Positions 27,337-36,313 of a DNA stretch of 57,588 bases are shown here, in pieces. The DNA comes from Rhodospirillaceae bacterium (GTDB taxonomy: Bacteria > Pseudomonadota > Alphaproteobacteria > Thalassobaculales > Thalassobaculaceae): contig PBMU01000020.1 in the NCBI GenBank assembly GCA_002722775.1, positions 1 to 57,588 on the forward strand, written 5' to 3'. Within the stretch, counting starts at the first letter, position 1, and every line of letters begins with the position of its first letter. The notes under the pieces were generated by a model. It did not search any database. It was given only the letters and a program-made list of their open reading frames with translations, and was not told the origin of the DNA. The position numbers and the translations under genes are program-made.

Positions 27337-28572
27337 TTATAACCCTATGGTTCGCGAGCGGAGCCTAAGGATCAGAGCGCCAATAATGACAAGATTGGCG
27401 AAGTTGAAGACGACCCCGATCAGAAATGCCGGATTGTAGGACCCAGTTAAGTCGAATACGGTGCCCCCAAGCCAGGACCCGATCGCCATGCCGCCGCTGG
27501 CGGAAAGTATGATGATCGCGGTCCGTCGCCCCGCTTCAGACGACGGTAAATATTCACGCACGATCACCGGATAACTTGGCAAGATCCCTCCATATCCGAC
27601 CCCGAACATCGCCGCCACCAAATAGATGGTGATTAGGTTTTCGCTAAAGGCCAGAGCAAGAAGGAACAGCATCTGGGTTACCGAGAAGATGAACAAGGTG
27701 CACAAGCCGCCGAAACGCTGACCCAGAAAGCCAACACCGAAAAAACTGCCGATGGCGGCGCAGGTCAGCGTCACCGAAAGGATCTCAGCGCCTCGGGCCG
27801 AATCATGGCCGAGGTCGCTAACATGTGCAACGAGATGAGCGAGTGGTAATGCCATTGCGACACAGCATCCAATCGAAGCGACCATCAAAATTAATTGTAG
27901 TCGGTTTGCCGACATGATTTGACGTGGCTCCCCTCTCACCACTTCGTGGTCGTTAATGATGCCGTTGTGTGGGTAGGCGCTCGGTGCGGGCGGTTTCTGT
28001 CTCAAGATCAGCACCAATGGTAGCATAGTTAAGAGACAGAACACGCCATACCAAGTCGCGGTTTCGCGCCAGCCGACAGAGTTAAAAAAGTGCTGGAAGA
28101 TCGGAGGCCAGACCGCACCCGCCAAAGCTTGACCTGAACCCACGATCCCTACGGCGACACTTTTCTTGTGTTCAAACCACCGGGTTATGTTTGCTGTTAG
28201 CGGCGTGAACAGGGCGGCACGGCCAAGAAAACCCATCATTACACCATAGATAAGATAGAGGTGCCAGGGAGCTTCTATATGAGCGGTCAAAATGGCGCCA
28301 ATACCAATCATGCAGGCGCCGAGTAGGGCTGGTATTCCAAGTCCCGCACGATCGAGGCAATAACCCATGAAGATTCCACCGATTCCGCCACCGAAATATT
28401 GCAACGCATAAGCTGTCGACGGAATGGCTCTTGGCCAGTCAAACTCATTGCTGATTGGCTTTAACGCTACTACGACGAAGTAGACGGCCCCGGTGCCAAT
28501 CACCATAAAGGCCAAAGAGGCTGCAAGAACGAAATTGCGTCGCCTCGCTTCGATTTGGGATATCTGATTCAC
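27337..28572 (-). CDS. MFS transporter
   Basis: 411 residues with about twelve hydrophobic segments and a central cytoplasmic loop rich in charged residues. The N-terminal part has FDWPRAIPSTAYALQYFGGGIGGIFMGYCLDR, like monocarboxylate/oxalate-formate antiporter-like MFS proteins. It probably moves a small organic acid across the inner membrane. The GTG start follows AAAAGG. It lies immediately upstream of the MmgE/PrpD gene, and co-transport of that enzyme's acid substrate is a reasonable inference. Confidence 0.9.
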   Translation of the reverse strand: MNQISQIEARRRNFVLAASLAFMVIGTGAVYFVVVALKPISNEFDWPRAIPSTAYALQYFGGGIGGIFMGYCLDRAGLGIPALLGACMIGIGAILTAHIEAPWHLYLIYGVMMGFLGRAALFTPLTANITRWFEHKKSVAVGIVGSGQALAGAVWPPIFQHFFNSVGWRETATWYGVFCLLTMLPLVLILRQKPPAPSAYPHNGIINDHEVVRGEPRQIMSANRLQLILMVASIGCCVAMALPLAHLVAHVSDLGHDSARGAEILSVTLTCAAIGSFFGVGFLGQRFGGLCTLFIFSVTQMLFLLALAFSENLITIYLVAAMFGVGYGGILPSYPVIVREYLPSSEAGRRTAIIILSASGGMAIGSWLGGTVFDLTGSYNPAFLIGVVFNFANLVIIGALILRLRSRTIGL

Positions 28573-29088
28573 GCTGACCTTTTTATTGATGGTTCAGTTG
28601 TTTAAAGATGCGCAGGAGCCATTCTAGAGGCAATTCGATCAAGGACCATATTTTTGACTACCGCTCCCCTAACGTGATCCATTTCGCGGATCAGTGGCTT
28701 TGACCTAGAGAACCGTGCTGGCGGCACAACGGATTTTTTTATCTGGCGGCGTGTAAGACTGTTCTCAAAAAATGATTAATGTTCTCGAGCATCCGCTGAA
28801 TTGAGGCGTGGGTAGGTTTATTAGGGGTTACAATGACCCCGAGGCCAGGATAGCGGTTGTCAAGGCTCCCACTGACATTCCTTGTGGGGCCTTCTAGACG
28901 TTGATCAGTCCGCCATGCGATTTTTTGGCGGCAGTATGGATCCTCGGGTCGGGACCAAATCTTCACCGTGCTTTACGAGGGCTATGATTTCGGAAAATTG
29001 TCTCTATGACACATAGACACAATGGGCCAATGTGCGCCGAGTAGTTTGACTGGATCAATAACGAAAATTAGGTTGTACTAGCTTTGTC
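28573..29088. other. 516-bp region without an assigned gene
   Basis: Only a 75-residue minus-strand ORF (28739-28966) is present. Its end, GVIVTPNKPTHASIQRMLENI, faintly recalls the C terminus of LysR regulators, and nothing else supports this. A run of seven T occurs at about 28734-28740. The region contains the upstream part of the MFS gene and may hold its promoter. Confidence 0.4.
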
Positions 29089-29499
29089 TTATGAACCAGG
29101 CATACCGGGAGAATCTGGCACGCCCTCCTTCATCGGTGCCCATTCGGGTGCGCTTCCAGTGTAAATGTTTGTAACGATGTTAAGTCCACCTAGTTTTTGA
29201 AAGAGACCAGCTTTTAAAATCATGTGTCCGGGAAAAGCGGGTGTAGCAGAATAAATAGGGCTGCCACAATCACCACAGAAAAATCTTTCAAGATTATTGC
29301 CGCTGTCCGCTTTCTCTTCGAATTTTTTTGGACTTCCTTTAGTAATTCTGCAATCGGTCTCTGTCATTACAATGCTATAAGTGGCGACACCGCCTGTCGC
29401 CGCCTGGCAACTTGTACAATGACAGGCTATGATTTCCGACGGTACGGAATCACAGGTGACCTCAATTGCGCCGCAAAGGCAACTTCCGACATTAGACAT
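29089..29499 (-). CDS. GFA family protein (glutathione-dependent formaldehyde-activating enzyme-like)
   Basis: 136 residues from the ATG at 29499. The ORF track starts four codons earlier. The zinc-binding cysteines are visible: GSCLCGAIEV, CHCTSCQ and CGDCGS. Length and motif order fit the GFA/CENP-V fold, which binds zinc and, in Gfa, S-hydroxymethylglutathione. Many members have unknown substrates. The gene and its upstream region look clearly poorer in GC than neighbours and use A/T-ending codons, which suggests recent acquisition. Confidence 0.9.
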   Translation of the reverse strand: MSNVGSCLCGAIEVTCDSVPSEIIACHCTSCQAATGGVATYSIVMTETDCRITKGSPKKFEEKADSGNNLERFFCGDCGSPIYSATPAFPGHMILKAGLFQKLGGLNIVTNIYTGSAPEWAPMKEGVPDSPGMPGS

Positions 29500-29884
29500 T
29501 GCGAGCTCCATTCATTTCAATATCTATAACCCACTTTTTTTCCCGTGTTCAAGGTAATGATATAGTGATGATAAAGAATGCACAGGTCTTTCTTAATTTT
29601 CCCAATATTCTTCCAGATACTCAGACCCTAGAAAACCCTCTGGATGCGTGTACTGATGGGATAGTCCTAACTGTGCTGCTCGACGGCCTGTCTTTGTATG
29701 GTCACTTTATAGAAAAAGAAAAGGTCGATTTGGCAACCCAACAGAGTGACAAGTCATACCAAAAACCGACAAGATCGTTATGTGTTAACCTTGTATCAAT
29801 ATTTTTTATCTCGATCGGAATATTAAGTCAGAGAGGATCTACTTATTAAATATAAATCAAACTTATAGCAACGAGGGAGCGATT

Positions 29885-29917
29885 AAAAAAAAGTCGGGGC
29901 CGTCCAGGAACGGCCCC
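29885..29917 (-). terminator. strong intrinsic terminator of the unknown 161-residue gene
   Basis: On the minus strand GGGGCCGT (complement of 29910-29917) pairs with ACGGCCCC after a six-base loop and is followed by GACTTTTTTTT (eight T at 29885-29892). This is a classical rho-independent terminator about 75 bases after the stop at 29995. A second hairpin with a C-rich linker lies between (separate entry). Confidence 0.9.
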
Positions 29918-29938
29918 AGTTTATGGGGAGGGAGAGAT

Positions 29939-29957
29939 CCACCGAAACACTCGGTGG
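29939..29957 (-). other. stem-loop upstream of the terminator, with C-rich linker
   Basis: CCACCGA and TCGGTGG form a seven-pair stem with a five-base loop. Between this and the terminator the minus strand reads CTCTCCCTCCCCATAAACT, which is complementary to Shine-Dalgarno-like G-rich sequences. The hairpin, C-rich linker and terminator together are the layout of some 3'-UTR-derived small RNAs. Confidence 0.5.
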
Positions 29958-29994
29958 GGGTGAAACTGGTCTTATTGCCTTTGGGTTAACCTTT

Positions 29995-30480
29995 CTAATG
30001 CAGAGTGGCCGCCTGGGGCCTGTTGGTGACGAGATATACCTTTGCCATAGCTTGATGATGTTCATGTACGCTTTCGAGATAGGATCGGGCTTGATGGGTA
30101 TCTTGGATTGGTTTGCCGTCGTCGAGTTGCTCAATCATACAAGTGGTGCCAATACATAAGAGGCTCTGGTATTCGTCATCTGACAAATTTGGTGTGGCGG
30201 CGAGAAAATTGTCGGCAAATGATCCGGCGAAACGCTTTATTGCCCGTCGGCGTATTTTCCAAGGCAGGGTGCGCAAATGCTCTACCCATTCACCGATCGC
30301 GCCCTGAATCTCGGCTGGCAACTGTTGGGTCATCGCGATATGGTCTGCGATCAGATTTTCATTCGCGGGACGGGGTAGATGATCGGTATAGGCCGTTCCA
30401 CCACCACGAATTTCAACACTGCTGACCCATTCTCTGGCCATTGCCGGGTTTTTCGCGCCCAAGTTTTCGAAGTCAGACAT
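29995..30480 (-). CDS. hypothetical protein, 161 residues
   Basis: I do not recognise this protein. The ATG at 30480 is preceded by TTGGAGAGAGAG, so the ORF track start at 30576 is too far upstream. It is soluble with no signal peptide or membrane segment. The middle contains EWVEHLRTLPWKIRRRAIKRF and the C-terminal half has DDEYQSLLCIGTTCMIEQLD with two cysteines and several helices. The clear ribosome-binding site and strong terminator make it a real, single-gene transcript. The gene is GC-moderate, not as AT-rich as the GFA region. The function is unknown. Confidence 0.75.
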   Translation of the reverse strand: MSDFENLGAKNPAMAREWVSSVEIRGGGTAYTDHLPRPANENLIADHIAMTQQLPAEIQGAIGEWVEHLRTLPWKIRRRAIKRFAGSFADNFLAATPNLSDDEYQSLLCIGTTCMIEQLDDGKPIQDTHQARSYLESVHEHHQAMAKVYLVTNRPQAATLH

Positions 30481-30771
30481 TCTCTCTCTCCAATTTTGGT
30501 CCGTTCGGCGGACGATAATGTGGAGAGGAAATGCAAAGCTGATGCCAGAATTGACAGCGCCTTGCCGATCGCACAAGAAGTGGCAAATTGACTATTAATT
30601 ATCTGAATAAAGGGAAAAAATCATGATGTCCGCATTTCCCAGACCGTGCTAGCTGCAGGGTGGTATCATGAAAGTGTACTCGTTTGCGGCAGGACTTGCC
30701 CGGTACTCGCGGCAGGAATTGCTGCGTGCAACCACCTTGCCGACTAGGCTTGATCCGGGCACAGTAAAGCA

Positions 30772-31680
30772 ATGGACGCGGACCCCCTTGACCTTTCTTC
30801 GGAAGAACTTCGCGCTTTCACCCTGAAGCGAGATGGACCAGGTCTATTGCGACTTGCATCGCACGTTGTGGTTGCGGTGATTACCGGAACCGCAGTGATG
30901 ACAGCACGCGGAACGATTCTGGTGGCACCCGCTCTGATTTTGCATGGCATCGTCGTGACTTTCCTATTTTGTCCGTTACATGAGAGCGTTCATCGCACCG
31001 CGTTCCGCACCCCTTGGCTCAATTGGTTAGCTGGTGTTATAGGTGGAACAGTGATTGTCCTGCCGCCCCGATTTTTTCGCTATTTTCACTTCGCACATCA
31101 CCGCCACACACAGATACCAGGCGATGATCCGGAATTGTTGACTCCAAAGCCAACAAGTTGGGCGGGCTACATTTGTGTATTGAGTGGTCTCGAATATTGG
31201 CGTCGCACTGTTGGGGGACTTATGCGCCGCTCGCTGGGGCAGATCGAACTCGCCTACGTTCCGGTGTCCCGCCGCGCTAGCGTCGTCGCAGAAGCCCGTT
31301 GGTTTGTAGCTTTCTACGCCGTGCTCGCGGGTCTCTCTATCGGGTTTGGGAAGGATTGGGCCCTTTGGCTTTGGTTCTATCCAGCGCTTCTTGGTCAACC
31401 GTTCCTGCGGGCCTATCTGCTGGCTGAACACTGGGGTTGCCCTTCCGTTGCGGACAAGTGGGTTAACACTCGCTCAACGGTTTCAAATCCGTTTGTGCGT
31501 TGGCTTGCTTGGAACATGCCTTACCATGCGGAACACCACGCCCATGCGAGTGTGCCGTTTCACGCTCTACCGGCCCTCTCCGAGCGATACACTGAAAAGC
31601 GTAAGGCGGTCTCGTTGGGTTACGCCGTTTTCCACGGCTCGGAAGTCCCAAACTTGATCCGCCATGGCAATGGGATTTGA
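30772..31680 (+). CDS. fatty acid desaturase
   Basis: 302-residue integral membrane protein with three histidine boxes for a di-iron site: HESVH (70-74), HFAHHRH (106-112) and HAEHHAH (about 251-257). Hydrophobic segments span about 30-60, 78-98 and 170-215. The layout matches the fatty acid desaturase/beta-carotene hydroxylase-type superfamily. It inserts a double bond or hydroxyl in a lipid or related hydrocarbon using oxygen and an external electron donor. There is no clear ribosome-binding site before the ATG. An overlapping out-of-frame 52-codon ORF from 30668 is likely noise. It stands alone. Confidence 0.9.
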   Translation: MDADPLDLSSEELRAFTLKRDGPGLLRLASHVVVAVITGTAVMTARGTILVAPALILHGIVVTFLFCPLHESVHRTAFRTPWLNWLAGVIGGTVIVLPPRFFRYFHFAHHRHTQIPGDDPELLTPKPTSWAGYICVLSGLEYWRRTVGGLMRRSLGQIELAYVPVSRRASVVAEARWFVAFYAVLAGLSIGFGKDWALWLWFYPALLGQPFLRAYLLAEHWGCPSVADKWVNTRSTVSNPFVRWLAWNMPYHAEHHAHASVPFHALPALSERYTEKRKAVSLGYAVFHGSEVPNLIRHGNGI

Positions 31681-31864
31681 ACTAAACTATATATTACATG
31701 TCATTAGTTTTAGCACCGCAGGCGAATAGCCTCGGTAACTTAGTTATGCGGAATAATTGACGCCGATATGGATCTGGTGATGAGGGTTCGAGTTGGCACG
31801 ACCCTTGTTCTAATTTCTGATCCACGTAGCGTGCAGATTGCACAGCGTTGAGGATCCTTAATCA

Positions 31865-33874
31865 TTAAAGCCTTATGTCGTGCAATGGCGCACTCCAGTT
31901 TTTTGCGCGGGCCATCACGCGCTCTAGGTCCTCTTCCAGCATAAGCCCGGTGGCAATCAATTCCTGCGCAGCAACCTCTATAGCGGCGATATACCCATTC
32001 GCATCACCATAGCGCTTCTCGATTGAGTGTCTCGGATCGCCGGTCGCGCGACGCACGCCCTCAGTCTCAGGCAACGGAAAAGTACTACCGGTAAACTCGT
32101 GCATTGCACCTTCACCGAACAGTCGTGTACGCACGTTCCAGCCTGCATAGGTAGCCAATGGAGCCGCAACCATTGGCACTCGCACCCCGGCAATGTCATT
32201 GCCATCGTTGTCGACTGCCGGAACTAGAATTGGATATCCTTGGGCATCGGTGATCTCGGGAGGAACTTTTGTTTGCACGCCATCACGGGCGTTGGGACCA
32301 TGATCATAGAGTGGTAGGCGGTTTGGTCCCCACGGCGTCGAGGCCCCCGGAATTGCCGGGAACATCGCTCGCCACTGGTCCATCGTAACCAGCGTGCCGT
32401 CCGCGCGCTTGGGGTAGCGGCTCTCGGGTGGCGGTATGGCATCCGTCGCCCATCCGTCTAGTGCGTCAAGCATGGCGCGGAAAAGCATTGAGCTCTGCGC
32501 CACGTTGTTGAGGTTCTGGCAGTTACCGAAGGTCGGAGCACCCTGGTTGGGATCACTCGTATGGTGGATACTGGACCAAAAATAGATCCGGACATTCTCT
32601 GGGAGTGCAATGTCGTTGCCTTGGCTGTTGGTGTGTACTAGCGATCCTCGACGCTGCCAGTATTCGGTTGCTGTCTGGGTGTGGATTACCAACGGATCCG
32701 TCTTCGGCCGTTTAAGGATCGAGTCGTTGAGGCCGGTCAAATGGTCTGTTGTTTGGCTATAAGCAAAGGGAAAGCTGTCGGCGATGTTATCATGGTCCTC
32801 GTATTGCTGACCGGCTGGGACAACTGCATTACAGAACCGGTGGTTGAGGCACATGCGTCCAGCTCCCGCCACGTGGGTCATAACGCCGTCAAAGACCTTT
32901 CGGCCTTTCGCGTCAGAGTTGAAGCCGCGATAGAGCGCATCGCGGATGCATCGACCGGTCTGCGAACGGCCGAAGCAATAAGCCTTCTCGATGCTGTGGA
33001 GCGCCAACGGATTCGCGTCGGTGTGATCATATTTTAGAAAACTTACAAGATCCCGTATTGCGACGTGACCAAGCGCCATGACCAACGGATCGCGCCCGGT
33101 GTACACTAGTTCGTAGATCCAGCCAGGCTCGAAACCGCTGGGAATATGTACGTGGGTGTCCGAGGTTATCAGGGCGGTCTCGGCGCCCTGGAAATCCATT
33201 CCTGGCCCACCCTCGATACGGGCGAAGCACCAGTCTTCAGGTGGCACCGGCTCGCGCTCGTCTTCGGGATAGCGCCGTCGGGTGAGCTCAGCTTGGCTGG
33301 TATCGCGAGAGACCGTGGGGTGACTTCGGGTCGAGGTCCAGCCGGAAAGAGGGAAAGTGGTCTGGCCGTGCTGGGTGGCGATGAACTCAGTACGAACGGA
33401 GCCGGTGAGCGGTGCGTCGCCCAGGGTTGCCACAGGAAGGCACATGGTCATACGTCCGCTGCCTGGCCAGAGATCACCCTGCCAGGCGCCCCAGACGATG
33501 GAATAGCCACGCCGAAGGAGGTAACCGTTGCCGGCGTGAAGTGCGGAGATCGGATCATTGCAGGCTGGTGCGTCGTTGAAGTATTGCAGCACCCGTTTGT
33601 TACCCCGGTTACCGTAATCGAAAAAAATCCGCTGGTTACCGCGTCCTGGGTCTGTGGGGCGAAGGATGGAGATCTCGGCGGCGAATTCGACTAGCCCGTC
33701 CGAATCTTGGGGCGCCTTGTCTAAATCGATAATCCCAGCCTGCGCGTGGTCGTTGGGGTCAACCTTGTAATGTGCCCAACCGTCGAGCCTTTCGTAGGTT
33801 CCGGTCGCCTCATAGGTCATTCTCTCGGCGAATGGCCGAACCCGCGTAATGTCGATCTCAATGCGATTGGTCAT
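31865..33874 (-). CDS. large alpha/beta hydrolase domain-containing protein
   Basis: 669 residues from the ATG at 33874 (GGAAAGAAACC upstream). The ORF track start eight codons earlier lacks this. The N-terminal beta-rich half precedes the hydrolase core with FGRSQTGRCIRD, the nucleophile elbow around the serine (GRSQTGR). HVAGAGRMCLNH and later HYEFTGSTFPLPETEGV are typical of this family of large uncharacterised alpha/beta hydrolases found with amidase and terpenoid genes. It probably hydrolyses an ester or amide of a bulky hydrophobic compound. It is divergent from the amidase gene with about 25 bases between coding starts. Confidence 0.85.
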   Translation of the reverse strand: MTNRIEIDITRVRPFAERMTYEATGTYERLDGWAHYKVDPNDHAQAGIIDLDKAPQDSDGLVEFAAEISILRPTDPGRGNQRIFFDYGNRGNKRVLQYFNDAPACNDPISALHAGNGYLLRRGYSIVWGAWQGDLWPGSGRMTMCLPVATLGDAPLTGSVRTEFIATQHGQTTFPLSGWTSTRSHPTVSRDTSQAELTRRRYPEDEREPVPPEDWCFARIEGGPGMDFQGAETALITSDTHVHIPSGFEPGWIYELVYTGRDPLVMALGHVAIRDLVSFLKYDHTDANPLALHSIEKAYCFGRSQTGRCIRDALYRGFNSDAKGRKVFDGVMTHVAGAGRMCLNHRFCNAVVPAGQQYEDHDNIADSFPFAYSQTTDHLTGLNDSILKRPKTDPLVIHTQTATEYWQRRGSLVHTNSQGNDIALPENVRIYFWSSIHHTSDPNQGAPTFGNCQNLNNVAQSSMLFRAMLDALDGWATDAIPPPESRYPKRADGTLVTMDQWRAMFPAIPGASTPWGPNRLPLYDHGPNARDGVQTKVPPEITDAQGYPILVPAVDNDGNDIAGVRVPMVAAPLATYAGWNVRTRLFGEGAMHEFTGSTFPLPETEGVRRATGDPRHSIEKRYGDANGYIAAIEVAAQELIATGLMLEEDLERVMARAKNWSAPLHDIRL

Positions 33875-33898
33875 GGTTTCTTTCCGTCTCTTTGACAC

Positions 33899-35302
33899 TT
33901 GAAGCTTAGCACCAAGCTGGCTTTATTCGACAGGTTGGGTGCTTTAGTGCATACAGGGACTAACCTCTCTGTTGCCCCATGGGAACCGCTCTCTGTGCCG
34001 ACGTTCGACCGAAATCCCGCGGATCTTGGAATTTCAGAGTGCGCGCGTTTGCTCGCTTGTGGCGAGCTAAACTCGCGCGCGTTGGTTGATGCCTGCCTCC
34101 AACGGATCGGGGGCGAAGGAAAAATGTTGAATGCCTTCATCCACGTCGACGGTGACATGGCGCGAGCCGAAGCTGATTTGAGTGACTTACGCCGGGCTGA
34201 GTGCAGCCCATTGTCACCACTCGACGGAGTTCCCATCGCTTTGAAGGACAATATCGATGTGATCGGTCTTCCAACCACAAATGGGCTGGGTACGTCGTGG
34301 ATGCCGTCGCAGGATGCGGGCGTTGTCACGCTGCTGCGTGAGCGAGGCATTGTGCTGATCGGTAAGACTAATATGCACGAGGGTGCCTTGGGCGCGACAA
34401 CCGACAATCCGCATCACGGGCGCACTGAGAACCCGGCAGTTCCCGGACACACGCCAGGTGGCAGTAGCGGCGGATCGGGCGCAGCCGTCGCGGCCCGGCT
34501 ATGCCCTGGCGCGCTCGGCACAGATACAATGGGTTCGGTCCGCGTACCGGCGGCCTATTGCGGTATCGTCGGCTTTAAGCCGTCTCGCGGATACTGGCCA
34601 ATTAGTGGTGTGGCTCCTCTGGTGACAGAACTCGACACAGTTGGCCCAATGACGCGCACGGTCGAGGATACTGCTATGCTGATCGATTTACCGATTGAGC
34701 GCATCGATTTGGAAGAGATAGTGCTCGCTACATTGGAGAACTTCGATGGCGCTGATGTTGAGCCCAACGCGTGGAATATCTATCAAGAAGCGCTAGCCCG
34801 TCTTCGATTTGCGGGTGCGACAATTCGGCCCATGAAGTTGTCCGACTTCGATCCCTCCGCAGCGCGTCGGGTTGGCTTTATGGTCTCCGAAGTCGAGGCA
34901 ATGGTGGCACATGAAAGCATGATGGAGGCTTGCTCCGACGCTTTTTCGCCCGAATTCCGATCTATGTTGGATTTCGGCGCGCGTCTGCCAGCGGCGCGTT
35001 ACGTAAAGGCGAAGCGCTCGTTGGCCCGCGTGGGTAGAGTATTCTCGGAGATCTTGGACGAGGCCGACGCAATCATCAGCCTGACAGGTCCGCAGATGGC
35101 CTTCCCTTTCGACGATGAAGTGCCGGTGACCCAGGCCGATTTCACCGCCCCGGCTAATTTCGCGGGTTGCCCGAGCGTGTCGTTGCCGATTCTTGTCGCA
35201 GAGAGCGCCCGCCCGGTGGGCTTGCAGGTAATGGCGGGGATTGGCCGCGATGCGGACCTAGTTGGTATCGCTGCCGCAATTGAGAAAATCCTCGATACTT
35301 GA
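33899..35302 (+). CDS. amidase signature family protein
   Basis: Up to 467 residues, with the amidase Ser-cisSer-Lys triad visible. The lysine is in KDNID (about K116), the cis-serine in GGSSGGSG and the nucleophile in GTDTMGSVRVPA. It hydrolyses carboxamides or gamma-glutamyl-like amides. Substrates in this family vary widely. The start is uncertain. TTG at 33899 is the longest, a GTG at 33995 gives MPTFDRNPAD, closer to usual family starts, and no strong ribosome-binding site decides. It is followed after 13 bases by an alpha/beta hydrolase gene, so they form an operon. Confidence 0.9.
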   Translation: MKLSTKLALFDRLGALVHTGTNLSVAPWEPLSVPTFDRNPADLGISECARLLACGELNSRALVDACLQRIGGEGKMLNAFIHVDGDMARAEADLSDLRRAECSPLSPLDGVPIALKDNIDVIGLPTTNGLGTSWMPSQDAGVVTLLRERGIVLIGKTNMHEGALGATTDNPHHGRTENPAVPGHTPGGSSGGSGAAVAARLCPGALGTDTMGSVRVPAAYCGIVGFKPSRGYWPISGVAPLVTELDTVGPMTRTVEDTAMLIDLPIERIDLEEIVLATLENFDGADVEPNAWNIYQEALARLRFAGATIRPMKLSDFDPSAARRVGFMVSEVEAMVAHESMMEACSDAFSPEFRSMLDFGARLPAARYVKAKRSLARVGRVFSEILDEADAIISLTGPQMAFPFDDEVPVTQADFTAPANFAGCPSVSLPILVAESARPVGLQVMAGIGRDADLVGIAAAIEKILDT

Positions 35303-35315
35303 ATAGGAGTCGGCT

Positions 35316-36119
35316 ATGCCGGTTTTGCGCATCAACGATCATGACATGTACTACGAGGTTCACGGGGAAGGTGAACCGTTGATCTGTTCCGGCGGATGGG
35401 GGACGTTCTGCCACGGCGATGCCGGCCATTTACCGCGTGGTTTGGTCGACCACTACCGCGTTGTGATTTTCGATCACCGAGGAATTGGCCAGTCGACTGA
35501 CAACTTCGCGGTGCCGTCAACCACCAAACTCTACGCCGACGACGTAATCGCTCTGGTCAATCATCTAGGCATAGAACGCGCGCATTTCGTTGGCATTATC
35601 GGGATCGGTGCCTGTATCTTCCAAGAGATTGCGATCCAGCGACCCAATCTGGTCCGAAGCCTTGTGAACACGGGAACCTGGTCGCGACCGGACACTAAGT
35701 TCATTGATCAATTAAATCTTTGGCTCGACCTGCACCGGATGATGGGCTTCGAGGCATTCCAGCGCATGGTGGTGATGGAGGCCTTTGATCCCAAGTTCTA
35801 TTCCACGCGCAAAGACAGCCTGCTCGGTCCCGACGGTGGTTGGCGAGACCTTAACGGTCATATTGAAACCCACGAACGTTTATCCGAAGCAGGATTGTCC
35901 CATAATACGCTCGACCGCTTGGAGAGCATCACCGCTCCGACACTAGTCATGCACAACGGACTGGATTTTATCACTGCGCCAAGGCTTACCATCCCGGTTG
36001 AGCAAGGGATTCCAGGAGCGAGGGGTCACTGGATGCCAGAGGCTGCGCACGTAGTGACGGGTCGAAAGGCGCGCGCGGAGTTCTGCGACGTGCTTCTAAA
36101 TTTCCTGGCAGAATATTGA
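35316..36119 (+). CDS. alpha/beta hydrolase
   Basis: 267 residues. The RBS TAGGAG precedes the ATG. Core features are the oxyanion region GGWGTFCHGDAG and the helix-preceding FDHRGIGQS. The nucleophile elbow is the unusual GIIGIGACI, where the expected Ser is replaced: the consensus G-x-S-x-G appears as G-I-G-A-C. The late DFITAPRL and histidine AAHVVTG residues are present. It may be a hydrolase with a non-serine nucleophile, a thioesterase-like or a non-catalytic member. It lies 13 bases after the amidase and is probably translated with it. Confidence 0.8.
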   Translation: MPVLRINDHDMYYEVHGEGEPLICSGGWGTFCHGDAGHLPRGLVDHYRVVIFDHRGIGQSTDNFAVPSTTKLYADDVIALVNHLGIERAHFVGIIGIGACIFQEIAIQRPNLVRSLVNTGTWSRPDTKFIDQLNLWLDLHRMMGFEAFQRMVVMEAFDPKFYSTRKDSLLGPDGGWRDLNGHIETHERLSEAGLSHNTLDRLESITAPTLVMHNGLDFITAPRLTIPVEQGIPGARGHWMPEAAHVVTGRKARAEFCDVLLNFLAEY

Positions 36120-36313
36120 ATGATACGTTTCTTGCGCGGGAGTTTTGCCGCTTGTCTTTTCCAACAACAGCCTGAAAATTCTGCTTTGTCTCTATCGACT
36201 TGGTCCAACCCGGCGGGTGGTGGTGTGGATACGCTGTGTGTCTTTGCGTAATGGGTATTTGGGCGACCACATTCGGAACGCCAAATGGACCATGACTAGT
36301 TTAGAACACACTC

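Larger units (their letters stand above)
29512..29994. other. 483-bp AT-rich region with hairpins at its right end
   Basis: It is AT-rich and has no convincing gene. The 93-codon ATG ORF at 29567 on the plus strand lacks a ribosome-binding site and family likeness. The right end carries the two stem-loops and terminator listed separately. Confidence 0.45.

Noticed and set aside
28739-28966. 75-codon minus-strand ORF resembling a LysR C terminus
   Set aside because: Resemblance limited to about 20 residues; no DNA-binding part found.
29499-29849. 116-codon plus-strand ORF next to GFA
   Set aside because: No family likeness, no RBS and low-complexity AT-rich composition; probably chance.
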